Shown one piece after another: positions 8,492 through 17,695 of a stretch of 35,702 bases of DNA. The position numbers were made by a program, and so were the translations under genes. Below the pieces are notes generated by a model. The model ran no database searches. It saw nothing but the letters and a program-made list of their open reading frames with translations, and was not told the DNA's origin. Every line of letters starts with the position of its first letter. Position 1 is the first letter of the stretch. Origin of the DNA: JAJDFU01 sp964595955 (GTDB taxonomy: Bacteria > Bacteroidota > Bacteroidia > Chitinophagales > Saprospiraceae); contig CAZQSF010000037.1 in assembly GCA_964595955.1 (NCBI GenBank), positions 1 through 35,702 on the forward strand, read 5' to 3'.

Positions 8492-9397
8492 TCAAAAGAA
8501 AAAGGTGAATTGAGCACTAGCGCGCCATTGTGGATCTACTTGGCCGGCGGCCCAATCGGAAGCCAGGGGTTGGTGAAAAAATGCACCCAGGCTGGTTCGG
8601 CCCCGCACCCACTGTATGCCCAGCTCCGCAAAGTGGGCCTGGCCACCGCTCTCGGTGATCAGAAAACCTCGGTCCACATCTTGCCCAGCCCACTCCATGT
8701 ACCAGCCCGCCGATGGCAGCACCCTGGCCTTGCCTTTTCCCAATAGGGCAAATGCCCGGGCGTTGGCATGGATCCGGTGGCCAAAGCGGTAGTCGTCAGG
8801 GTTCGATGAGCTGTATCGAAAGAGGAGGTCGGCGGAAAAGCCCCAGCGATCGTTATTGGCGGTATAGGAAGAGGTGAACAGGCCATCCCAACTGCCGGAC
8901 CCGAGCTGAAAGTTGGGGTTCACGACTTCCTGCGGGTCGGTAAGGCGGAAATTTCCGGTCGGTACTTTCAGGCCGGCACCGATCCACCATTGCTGCTGCC
9001 AGCCCAGGCGGCTGCTGTCCCGCCACGGCAGGATGCGCACCCGGCCCGATACGGAAATATCTGACAAGCCTGCGTATTGCTCGACGACGCCTTCATGCTC
9101 TCGCCACAAAAAGGCAATGGGCACCTGGGCCATGAGCTGAAACCGGGAGGTGACCGTCCATCGGCCGCGCCATTCCAGGCTATGGAACCGCTCGTTGGCC
9201 AGCAGGCCGGGCTGCTCGGGGTCCACATGGGACCGATACCGGTGGTGAAACCAGCCCAGCCCCAAGAAGGACTGCTGCTGGAAAGGGAATAAGCCCATGG
9301 ACATGGGCGTTAGGCTGCAACCGCATACGTCGCAGGCCAGGATCGGAGCCGCGATAGCCAGGAAGGCCACCACGACAAAAAGGCGTACCAATATCAT
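8492..9397 (-). CDS. Envelope protein with N-terminal CxxCxC motif, probable outer-membrane barrel
   Basis: About 302 residues from the internal ATG, chosen because it starts a proper signal peptide (MILVRLFVVVAFLAIAAPILA) immediately followed by CDVCGC. The LAC sequence fits a lipobox, and CxxCxC could instead hold a metal. The rest has alternating aromatic/polar strands ending in a Phe-rich terminus (AQFTFFF), consistent with a beta-barrel. Genes of this type with a DVCGC start accompany MbnP and di-heme peroxidase genes in Bacteroidota to my recollection. A role in metal transport across the outer membrane is inferred only. An in-frame start at 9517 exists but would add 40 residues without a signal. 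Confidence 0.65.
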   Translation of the reverse strand: MILVRLFVVVAFLAIAAPILACDVCGCSLTPMSMGLFPFQQQSFLGLGWFHHRYRSHVDPEQPGLLANERFHSLEWRGRWTVTSRFQLMAQVPIAFLWREHEGVVEQYAGLSDISVSGRVRILPWRDSSRLGWQQQWWIGAGLKVPTGNFRLTDPQEVVNPNFQLGSGSWDGLFTSSYTANNDRWGFSADLLFRYSSSNPDDYRFGHRIHANARAFALLGKGKARVLPSAGWYMEWAGQDVDRGFLITESGGQAHFAELGIQWVRGRTSLGAFFHQPLASDWAAGQVDPQWRASAQFTFFF

Positions 9398-9440
9398 AAG
9401 AAAGGTGCATTGCGTGAGCGCGAAAAAAGATTTCGAACGG

Positions 9441-9821
9441 TCAGGCAAAGCACCGGGGCGGGGCAAAGGGAAGGTAAGCGTACTCCTGGCCCGCTTCACC
9501 GGTATACACCCATCCATGGGAGGGCCGCCCGGTGGTCGGCTCCGGCCGGTGAACCGACACAGACGACAGGTATTGGCTGATTTCCCAATCCAGCGTGATC
9601 TGAGGTGTGGGGACGTCCTGCATGTCCTCTTTTATCGTTTCGGACAGGCGTTGGTCGATGAAGCATTGCCCGCTACACAGCAGCTCGGGCTCGTCCAGAT
9701 TGACGCAGTAAGTGCGTGCGATATAGTCCCGCTGAACCTCCAGAGCCACAGATTGTAGTGGAAGGCGCAGGGCCTGCAGGATGAGTAGCAGCAAAACGAT
9801 CGTGACAAATACAGGGCGCAT
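9441..9821 (-). CDS. Small Cys-motif envelope protein, first gene of the metal cluster
   Basis: A 126-residue protein with one N-terminal hydrophobic segment (residues 5-20) and a conserved-looking CVNLDEPELLCSGQC motif (Cys39, Cys49, Cys53) near the membrane. Small proteins of this kind, with a CVN...CxGxC pattern, occur beside copper and cytochrome genes in Bacteroidota; I do not know an assigned function. It is followed 43 nt later by the CxxCxC envelope gene and is preceded by a promoter-like element, so it probably heads the operon running to 6127. Confidence 0.65.
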   Translation of the reverse strand: MRPVFVTIVLLLLILQALRLPLQSVALEVQRDYIARTYCVNLDEPELLCSGQCFIDQRLSETIKEDMQDVPTPQITLDWEISQYLSSVSVHRPEPTTGRPSHGWVYTGEAGQEYAYLPFAPPRCFA

Positions 9822-9827
9822 TAGTTG

Positions 9828-9858
9828 TAAAGATATGACTATTTCGGCCGGGAGCGCA
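9828..9858 (-). promoter_or_regulatory. Probable Bacteroidota-type promoter of the metal cluster
   Basis: TATCTTTA (9828-9835, minus strand) differs by one base from TAnnTTTG, and a TTG lies about 20 nt upstream. It is only a few bases from the ATG at 9821, so the transcript would have a very short leader. Confidence 0.4.
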
Positions 9859-9969
9859 AGCCTTGCCCTTTCCCTCTTTGTTTACGGTGCGTCAAAACAG
9901 GCAGCTGTTTCTGCTTTCGGGTGAGATTTCTGGTTGAGAAAAAACGTAGCTTCGGCAAAATTTTTCTTT

Positions 9970-10281
9970 ATGCGACAAACCCTCCTATTCTTTGCGGCCT
10001 CGGCCTTGCTCATTCTTCTTTTTGCCTGCGGCAATACAAGCTCTGAGGAGGCCGGTGCGGCCAACCAAAGCAAGCAGGCTGTTGAAGCAACTGATCAGGA
10101 AGGCCCGGAATACACCTCAGCCTATGTGTGCCCCATGCATTGCAAGGGCAGCGGCAGCGATCAACCGGCCCAATGTCCCGTTTGTGGAATGGATTACGTA
10201 GCTCAGGCCGACCTTCCGCAAAAAGAGCTTCACAAGCACGAAGGCCACGGCCATGATCACGATCACGACCACGACCATTAG
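9970..10281 (+). CDS. Heavy-metal-binding-domain lipoprotein with His/Asp tail
   Basis: About 103 residues from ATG 9970, which gives a lipoprotein signal (LLFACG). The mature protein holds a single heavy-metal-binding domain of the YVCPMHCKG...CPVCGMDYV type, with Cys/Met/His ligands typical of periplasmic copper- or mercury-handling proteins (also found in CusB-like and CopZ-like proteins). The C-terminus is a run of alternating His and Asp (HGHDHDHDHDH). It diverges from the MbnP cluster, and both probably serve metal homeostasis in the periplasm. The upstream start 12 codons earlier would spoil the signal peptide. Confidence 0.8.
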   Translation: MRQTLLFFAASALLILLFACGNTSSEEAGAANQSKQAVEATDQEGPEYTSAYVCPMHCKGSGSDQPAQCPVCGMDYVAQADLPQKELHKHEGHGHDHDHDHDH

Positions 10282-10290
10282 GTCGTCAAA

Positions 10291-10857
10291 TCACCACGAA
10301 CAGCCGAACCGGATATCCACCTGTACAAAGGGGGCGGACGTGTCCTCCGTGCGAAGTTCGGGGATTTCCTGTCGGGTGATAAAGCGATAGCCTCCTTCCA
10401 CCCCCAGGCGCAAGATCTCGAACACGTTGAGTTCCAGCCCGAGCGAGGGTTTGAGTACCCGAACCCGGTCGCTGCGGTCATTGGGGAGCATAACCCGGCC
10501 CGGTCCTACCAAAAATCCGATCCGGGGGTGTAGAACCTTATGGCTCCAGGGGGTTATGCCCAGGACGAAGCCGTTGTATTTCAGCTTAAAGGGAATGTCG
10601 CCCACCGTGCCGTTTTGCAGGAAATCGCGCTGGCGGTAGCCGCCCCAGCCCATAAAAATGAGCCTGTTGAACTCGAAGCCGCCATAGCCACCCTGTATGT
10701 TGGGCACTTCGTTGTCGTAAAAGCTCATGTTGAAGTTATACGCTCCCCAAACGCCGCTGAGACGCAAATGGCGGAAAACGGTTTCTTCGCGTTGTGCGAA
10801 CAGCCCGCTCCAGAGCAGGAGGAGAAAAGCAGAAAGGATCCAAAAACGCATACGCAC
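10291..10857 (-). CDS. Hypothetical outer-membrane protein
   Basis: A 188-residue protein with a signal peptide (1-21, ending GLFAQ) and strands rich in Gly and aromatic residues (GGYGGFEFNRLIFMGWGGY, RLGVEGGYRF), ending VDIRFGCSW. It has the look of a small beta-barrel but no family I can name. It converges with the heavy-metal-binding gene, 9 nt apart, and follows the T9SS protein gene by 45 nt, so it may be cotranscribed with it. Confidence 0.7.
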   Translation of the reverse strand: MRMRFWILSAFLLLLWSGLFAQREETVFRHLRLSGVWGAYNFNMSFYDNEVPNIQGGYGGFEFNRLIFMGWGGYRQRDFLQNGTVGDIPFKLKYNGFVLGITPWSHKVLHPRIGFLVGPGRVMLPNDRSDRVRVLKPSLGLELNVFEILRLGVEGGYRFITRQEIPELRTEDTSAPFVQVDIRFGCSW

Positions 10858-10902
10858 TTGTTTTTGGATAAGATGAACCGGCCGGCGGCTTACCCCTATG
10901 GA

Positions 10903-12033
10903 TCAGGGGCGCAAAATGATAAACCGCCGGGTGAGTAGCGTTTTGCCCCGGGCATCCTGCAAGCTGTACAAATAGGTGCCTTTTCGAAATCGGGAAAGGT
11001 CAACCTGCTCGGTTGTGTCTCCGCGCAGGTAGTAGGTCTTCCGCCACAATTCCTGGCCCAGAACGTTGAGGATGCGCAAGGTGTAGGAGCCGGGGCGCAG
11101 GCCGAAAAAGTCGAATCGCATGTAGTGCACGGCGGGGTTGGGGTAGCCGTAAACGCCGGATTCGATGCTTCGGCTGTCCTTCAGTTGGAGCAAAGCATCC
11201 TTGCCCTTGTACTCTACGCTCTCGGCTGCGCCGGCATCGTTCAGGGTAACTACGGCTATGGGTTCCTTGGCCTCATCGCTGTGGAAGACATAGGCCGTCA
11301 GGGTGTCGGCTTCCGGCACCAGGTCGCCGGCCAGGTCGGTGATGTCGAGCCAGGGAGCTCCCGGCAGCAGTTTGGCATCGATGCCGATGTTCTGGATGCT
11401 GGTGCGCTTTTCGCGCAGCACGGGATAGCTGCCTTCGGGCAGGGTCATGTTGCCCCAGGCGTCGACCTCGTCGAGGCGGTCTACGGCTATGCGCAGGCGC
11501 AGCGAGTCCACCATGATGGGAATGGAATCGGCGATGAAGTCGGGCAGATCCTCGAAAGCCACCGGTACCGTGAGCTCGAAATTGCTGGTATGGGTCGCCG
11601 GATAGGTCAGGTTGGCCCGCTTTTCGACGGCGGGCGGCTGATATTTGAGCAGCACCTGAAGGCCGAAGCCGGCGGGGTCTTCGCCGAACACGCCCAGCAG
11701 GCGCACTTCACTGACCGTATTTTGAAAATAGGCTTCCCCTCCCAACTCAGTGATCTCAGCCATAGCGGTGGCCTGTGGAAAATCGGCACTGGCTTGGCCG
11801 TCGGCAGGCTCTCGGATTACGGTTTGCCGCGTGAAAGGCGCCTGCAGATCAGAAAAATCCCACTGCTGAGGCCCCCCGGTATTGCCCAGGTCCAGGTTGC
11901 CGGGCATGTTGTCGGTTTGCGTAAATAGCGTATCCCCCGGAATGGGAAAGGTGGAGTTGGGAATGACGATCTGGGCGCCACCCTCCGAAACCGAGGCAAA
12001 AAAGATCAGGAAAGGGAGTAGAACATGCTTCAT
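10903..12033 (-). CDS. Secreted protein with type IX secretion C-terminal sorting domain
   Basis: A 376-residue protein with a signal peptide (1-20, cleaved after GGA) and a long beta-rich body. The final 80 residues are a T9SS type A sorting domain: YPNPAVHYMRFDF, then LRILNVLGQELWRK, LRGDTTEQVDLSRFRKGTYLYSL and GKTLLTRRFIIL. This domain directs export through the Por machinery, and is evidence for the Bacteroidota origin. The body carries no catalytic motif I recognise. Confidence 0.85.
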   Translation of the reverse strand: MKHVLLPFLIFFASVSEGGAQIVIPNSTFPIPGDTLFTQTDNMPGNLDLGNTGGPQQWDFSDLQAPFTRQTVIREPADGQASADFPQATAMAEITELGGEAYFQNTVSEVRLLGVFGEDPAGFGLQVLLKYQPPAVEKRANLTYPATHTSNFELTVPVAFEDLPDFIADSIPIMVDSLRLRIAVDRLDEVDAWGNMTLPEGSYPVLREKRTSIQNIGIDAKLLPGAPWLDITDLAGDLVPEADTLTAYVFHSDEAKEPIAVVTLNDAGAAESVEYKGKDALLQLKDSRSIESGVYGYPNPAVHYMRFDFFGLRPGSYTLRILNVLGQELWRKTYYLRGDTTEQVDLSRFRKGTYLYSLQDARGKTLLTRRFIILRP

Positions 12034-12064
12034 GAGATCGGGATCTGATAAAAAAGCTCCATCC

Positions 12065-12098
12065 TAAATGTAGGAAAATACCATTTGAAAGGAGCAAA
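12065..12098 (-). promoter_or_regulatory. Candidate promoter of the T9SS protein gene
   Basis: TACATTTA (12065-12072, minus strand), one base from TAnnTTTG, with TTTG (12095-12098) 22 nt upstream. It lies 32 nt from the start codon. Confidence 0.35.
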
Positions 12099-12117
12099 GG
12101 ATGGGGTTAATCCTTCG

Positions 12118-13935
12118 TTAAAAGGCCTGAAGGCGGACCAGCTTTTCGTATTCCCCCTCCAGGGCCAGCAGGCTTTGATGGTTTCCGCGTTCCACGATGC
12201 GGCCCTCGTGCATGACCACGATCTCATCTGCGTGTTGGATAGTGCTCAGCCGGTGGGCGATGACAATGCTGGTTCGATTTTGCATGAGTTTGAAGAGGGC
12301 TTCCTGAACCAGCTTTTCGGATTCGGAGTCCAGGGCAGAGGTGGCTTCATCCAGAATGAGGATGGGCGGATTTTGCAAAACGGCCCGGGCAATGGTTATG
12401 CGCTGGCGCTGGCCGCCGCTGAGCTTGTTGCCCCGGTCGCCAACCCCCGTTTGGTACCCCTGCTCGAAGGCCTGGATGAAATCGTGGGCATTGGCAATGC
12501 GGGCTGCCCGGACGACGTCCTCCTCCCGGGTGCCTTCCAGCCCGAAGACGATGTTGTTGTAAATGGTATCGTTGAACAGAATGGCCTCCTGGGTGACGAT
12601 ACCCATCAAGCGCCTGAGGTCCTTCAGCCGGTAGGTGCGCAGGTCGCGCCCATCCAGCAGGATGCTTCCGCGACTGACCTCGTAGAACCGGGGCAGCAAG
12701 TCCACCAAGGTGGATTTGCCGGCGCCGGAAGCTCCTACCAGGGCAATGATCTTTCCCTTGGGGATATCCAGGTCGATCGCATCGAGCACCCAACGCTCCT
12801 GTTCGCAGTAGCGGAAGGATACGTTCTGGTAGCGAATGCCCGCGCGGAAACTCGCGATGGGTTGCGCGTCCGGAGCGTCCTGTATGGCGACCGGAGCGTT
12901 CAGTACCTGTTCGATGCGGGCCAGGGCTGCCGAGCCCTTCTGAATGTCGTACTGGGCCCGGGAAAACTTCTTCGCCGGATCGATGACGTTGTAGAAAGCG
13001 AAGATAAAGGTGAGGAAAGCGGCTGCCTCCAGTTTCCCGCCGAAGACGAGGGTGGAACCATACCACAACAGCACCGCCACCGTAGCGATGCCCAGGAATT
13101 CACTGAGGGGCGAAGCCAGGTCGCGCCTCCACAGCAGGCGGGTGAGCAGGCGGCGGTAGGCATTGTTGTCCTCGGCGAATCTGGCCGCCTGATAGCTCTC
13201 CGCATTAAAACCTTTGATGATGCGAAGCCCGCCCAATGCTTCTTCTATGCGGGAAACCAGGGTGCCCAGTTGTTCCTGCACCCGGCTCGAGCTGCGTTTG
13301 AGCGTTCGGCCAATACCGCCGATCACCAGGCCGATGAATGCAATGAGAACCAACACGAAGAGGGTGAGGGTGGGGCTTATAAACAACATAAATCCCAGGG
13401 CGCCCAATAAAATGAGCGGCTCGCGAAACATCGTCTCGATCACGTTCAGCATGCTGAACTCGACCTCCTGCACGTCGGCCGTGGTGCGAGACAGCAGATC
13501 GCCCTTGCGCTCCTCGCTGAAATAGGCCAGCGGGAGCACCAGCATTTTTTCAAACAGCTGAGCTCGCAGATCGCGAACGATGCCGTTGCGCAGAGGAGCC
13601 ATGAAGAACATGGCCAGGTACCGGAAGAGGTTCTTGAGAAAAAAAACGATGAGCAGCGCCACGCATACCAGAGTGAGGGCAGCCTGCCGCCCCTGTTCCA
13701 CGATGAGTTTGCTGAGCCAGTATTGGCTGTATTGCTGCAAGCCCTCGGCAGACCAGACCCGTTGCGGCGGCTGACTGACCAGCTCCGTCTGGTCGAAGAG
13801 AATGTTGAGAAAGGGAATCAGCAAGGGAATGCTCAGGGTGGTGAATACGGCGGTGAGCACATTGCTCGCAATGCTGAGTCCCAGCAAGCCCCGATAGGGC
13901 CGCAAATAACGCATCAATCGCCAAAAACTTCGCAT
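12118..13935 (-). CDS. ABC exporter, fused permease and ATPase (MsbA-like)
   Basis: A 605-residue half-transporter: six predicted membrane helices within residues 15-320 and a nucleotide-binding domain from about 365. The ATPase motifs are intact: Walker A GASGAGKST (401-409), signature LSGGQ (505-509), Walker B LILDEA (526-531) and H-loop His561. The architecture and length match the MsbA/lipid A exporter group, so lipid or lipopolysaccharide flipping is the likeliest role; other type IV exporters (peptides, drugs) cannot be excluded. It is downstream of accC with a gap of 57 nt. Confidence 0.85.
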   Translation of the reverse strand: MRSFWRLMRYLRPYRGLLGLSIASNVLTAVFTTLSIPLLIPFLNILFDQTELVSQPPQRVWSAEGLQQYSQYWLSKLIVEQGRQAALTLVCVALLIVFFLKNLFRYLAMFFMAPLRNGIVRDLRAQLFEKMLVLPLAYFSEERKGDLLSRTTADVQEVEFSMLNVIETMFREPLILLGALGFMLFISPTLTLFVLVLIAFIGLVIGGIGRTLKRSSSRVQEQLGTLVSRIEEALGGLRIIKGFNAESYQAARFAEDNNAYRRLLTRLLWRRDLASPLSEFLGIATVAVLLWYGSTLVFGGKLEAAAFLTFIFAFYNVIDPAKKFSRAQYDIQKGSAALARIEQVLNAPVAIQDAPDAQPIASFRAGIRYQNVSFRYCEQERWVLDAIDLDIPKGKIIALVGASGAGKSTLVDLLPRFYEVSRGSILLDGRDLRTYRLKDLRRLMGIVTQEAILFNDTIYNNIVFGLEGTREEDVVRAARIANAHDFIQAFEQGYQTGVGDRGNKLSGGQRQRITIARAVLQNPPILILDEATSALDSESEKLVQEALFKLMQNRTSIVIAHRLSTIQHADEIVVMHEGRIVERGNHQSLLALEGEYEKLVRLQAF

Positions 13936-13992
13936 AGCGAGGGGTTGATTTCCCGTTACAACAGCTCGCCGGCCGACCGGGCTGAGTCGAAG

Positions 13993-15351
<1,359 letters not shown>

Positions 15352-15419
15352 GCGTTGCAATTCGGTTTGGCGGAAGTCGGCTTCCGCTGTTGAGTCGGTG
15401 CGAAACGGAAAGTCGAGGG

Positions 15420-15962
15420 CTAGCCCACGGGTTCGACCAAAAAGAGAACCTGGTCGTATTCGACCGGCTGCGCGTCTTCGACCATCACTTTGACGATCTT
15501 TCCGCCGATCTCCGCCTCAATTTCATTGAATAGCTTCATGGCTTCCACGATGCATACGACCGAGCCCACCTCGATGGTGTCACCTACTTTCACATAGGGC
15601 GGTTTTTCGGGGGCCGGAGAGCGATAGAAGGTGCCCACAATGGGTGAGCGGATCTCCTGGAGGTTGCTATCGCCTTCGGAGGCTTCCTGCGCACCCTTTT
15701 CGGCCGGCGCTGCCGGCTGTACCGGAGGTGCGGATTCGCCGGCCGGCGCCTGCGGCTGAGCCACGGGCTGTTGTACGGCCGGAGGTACGGTAGGTACCGG
15801 GATCACAGGCTGCTGCGAAGAGACCACCGTTGTCTCCCGCTTGCTTTTCTCATATCGTTTGGTGCGTACCGACAGCTCGAATTCGCCGTCTCGCATCTTC
15901 AGTTCGGTGAGTTCCAGTTTGTTGATGAGCTTGAGCAGTTCCGTTATTTCCTTGAAGGTCAT
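15420..15962 (-). CDS. accB: Acetyl-CoA carboxylase, biotin carboxyl carrier protein
   Basis: A 180-residue protein with the biotinylation motif EAMKLFNEIEAE; Lys143 is the expected biotin site. An N-terminal helical part (1-35) is joined through a Pro/Ala/Gln-rich linker (about 50-95) to the C-terminal biotinyl domain, the usual AccB layout. It carries the carboxyl group from AccC to the carboxyltransferase. It starts 9 nt after the efp stop, which ties it to that operon. Confidence 0.95.
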   Translation of the reverse strand: MTFKEITELLKLINKLELTELKMRDGEFELSVRTKRYEKSKRETTVVSSQQPVIPVPTVPPAVQQPVAQPQAPAGESAPPVQPAAPAEKGAQEASEGDSNLQEIRSPIVGTFYRSPAPEKPPYVKVGDTIEVGSVVCIVEAMKLFNEIEAEIGGKIVKVMVEDAQPVEYDQVLFLVEPVG

Positions 15963-15971
15963 ACCTTGATC

Positions 15972-16538
15972 TTATTGTTTAACGCGCTCCATATAAGCGC
16001 CTGTGTTGGTGTCTACTTTAATGAGATCACCCTCGTTGATAAAAAGGGGGACGCGGACTTCAGCTCCGGTTTCCACGGTGGCCGGCTTGAGCGTGTTGGT
16101 GGCCGTGTCGCCTTTGACTCCCGGTTCGGCATAGGTCACTTTTAGGATGACCTGGGGAGGCATTTCCAAGGTGAGCGGAATCTCCTTTTCGGCATGGAAG
16201 AGGACCTCCACTTCGGCACCTTCCTTGAGCAAACCGGGATTGGCGATCATGTTTTCGTCCAGGAAGATCTGCTCGTAGGTTTCCTGGCTCATGAAGTGAT
16301 ACCCGGAATCGTCGTTGTAGAGGTATTGGAACTTGTGGCGCTCTACGCGTACTTCGTCAATTTTGTGTCCAGCCGGGAAGGTTTGCTCCAGCACTTTACC
16401 CGTCGTGACGCTCTTGAGCTTGGTGCGCACGAAGGCAGCGCCCTTGCCGGGTTTTACGTGCAAAAATTCTACGACCGAATAGATGTCGTTGTTGAAGTCG
16501 ATGCACAGGCCGTTTCGGATGTCGGAGGTTGATGCCAT
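15972..16538 (-). CDS. efp: Translation elongation factor P
   Basis: 188 residues from ATG 16538, which matches the normal EF-P length; the frame is open further upstream within fabH but those codons are not EF-P. The N-terminal domain carries the PGKG loop (KPGKGAAFVRTKL) whose Lys enters the peptidyl-transferase centre, and the end shows the IKVDTNTGAYMERV strand pair. EF-P relieves stalling at polyproline. Its own promoter-like element lies at 16578-16585, just after the fabH stop. Confidence 0.95.
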   Translation of the reverse strand: MASTSDIRNGLCIDFNNDIYSVVEFLHVKPGKGAAFVRTKLKSVTTGKVLEQTFPAGHKIDEVRVERHKFQYLYNDDSGYHFMSQETYEQIFLDENMIANPGLLKEGAEVEVLFHAEKEIPLTLEMPPQVILKVTYAEPGVKGDTATNTLKPATVETGAEVRVPLFINEGDLIKVDTNTGAYMERVKQ

Positions 16539-16577
16539 GAATGCGGAATGTGATGTGCCAATTTGGTTAAAGCGCAG

Positions 16578-16585
16578 CAAAGATA
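16578..16585 (-). promoter_or_regulatory. Candidate internal promoter for efp-accB-accC
   Basis: A perfect TATCTTTG, the Bacteroidota -7 consensus TAnnTTTG, between the fabH stop and the efp start. No clear -33 element is seen. Confidence 0.45.
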
Positions 16586-16594
16586 GCAAAATCA

Positions 16595-17593
16595 TCAGCC
16601 CGCTCCATAGGCCCATCGCAGGTAGATGGCCCCCCAGGTGAACCCGCCCCCGAAGGCCGTGAGTAGGAGCCGGTCTCCTCGTTTGAGTTGATCTTCCCAA
16701 TCCCAGAGGCAAAGCGGAAGGGTGGCCGCCGTGGTGTTGCCGTATCGCTGAATATTGATCATCACTCGCTCCATGGGAAAATCCGTCATGCTGGCCACAG
16801 TCTCGATGATGCGGCGGTTGGCCTGATGGGGTACCAGCCAGTCGATATCGTCCATGCGCAAGCTATTGCGCGCCGCGATCTTGCGGATCACATCCGACAT
16901 ACCCGATACGGCGGCCTTGAATACGGGCTTTCCGTTTTGGTAAACGAAGTGTTCGCGGTTTTGAACGGTTTCCATTGTAGCCGGATAGCGCGAGCCGCCG
17001 GCCTTCTGATGCAGGTATTGCGCTCCCGAACCGTCGCTGCGGTGGAGGCTGTCCAGCACCCCGTAGCCCTCTGCGTCCGGCTCTAGCAACACGGCTCCGG
17101 CCCCGTCGCCGAAAATTACGCAGGTGGTTCGATCCGTGTAATCAATGATGGAAGACATCTTGTCGGCTCCGATGACCAACACTTTCTCATGGGCCCCCGA
17201 TTCGATGTACCGGGCACCGGTGGTGAGGGCATACAGAAAGCCCGAGCAAGCGGCATGGATGTCGAAACAAAAAGCGTTCTTGATGCCCACGGCATCGGCC
17301 GTGAGGTTGGCCGTGTCCGGAAAGGGCATGTCCGGGGTGACCGTAGCAACGATGACCAGCTCGATCTCGGCCGGATCCGTATTTGTTTTTTCCAGGAGTT
17401 TTTTCACGGCTTCGATAGCCATTACGGAGGTGCCCTTGCCTTCCCCTTTCAGAATGTGCCGCTCCTTGATGCCCGTGCGGGTAGTGATCCACTCGTCGTT
17501 GGTGTCCACCATCGTCTCCAACTCCTGATTGGTGAGCACGTAATCGGGCACGTAGCCCTGTACGCCGGTGATCGCTGCTTTGATGTTTGCCAT
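16595..17593 (-). CDS. fabH: Beta-ketoacyl-ACP synthase III
   Basis: A 332-residue thiolase-fold enzyme with the FabH triad: Cys116 in AACSGFLYAL, His256 in VPHQANRR and Asn286 in RYGNTTAA. It condenses acetyl-CoA (or a branched acyl-CoA) with malonyl-ACP to start fatty acid synthesis. Located before efp, accB and accC, which supply malonyl-CoA, in the same orientation. The length is typical. A promoter-like TACCTTGC (17676-17683, minus) lies about 85 nt upstream. Confidence 0.93.
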   Translation of the reverse strand: MANIKAAITGVQGYVPDYVLTNQELETMVDTNDEWITTRTGIKERHILKGEGKGTSVMAIEAVKKLLEKTNTDPAEIELVIVATVTPDMPFPDTANLTADAVGIKNAFCFDIHAACSGFLYALTTGARYIESGAHEKVLVIGADKMSSIIDYTDRTTCVIFGDGAGAVLLEPDAEGYGVLDSLHRSDGSGAQYLHQKAGGSRYPATMETVQNREHFVYQNGKPVFKAAVSGMSDVIRKIAARNSLRMDDIDWLVPHQANRRIIETVASMTDFPMERVMINIQRYGNTTAATLPLCLWDWEDQLKRGDRLLLTAFGGGFTWGAIYLRWAYGAG

Positions 17594-17675
17594 AGTCTAT
17601 AAAAATCGTCCGTTCGCAGAAAGTAGGCCGCCTTCTGTTGGCGGGAAGCGTTTCGGCTCCCTGCCTGAACCGGCG

Positions 17676-17683
17676 GCAAGGTA
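17676..17683 (-). promoter_or_regulatory. Candidate fabH promoter (-7 element)
   Basis: TACCTTGC, close to TAnnTTTG, about 85 nt upstream of fabH. Weak on its own because the -33 region is unclear. Confidence 0.3.
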
Positions 17684-17695
17684 ACAAAAATGGTG

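Noticed and set aside
12085..13410. A 441-codon plus-strand frame
   Set aside because: Antisense to the ABC exporter with intact Walker and signature motifs.
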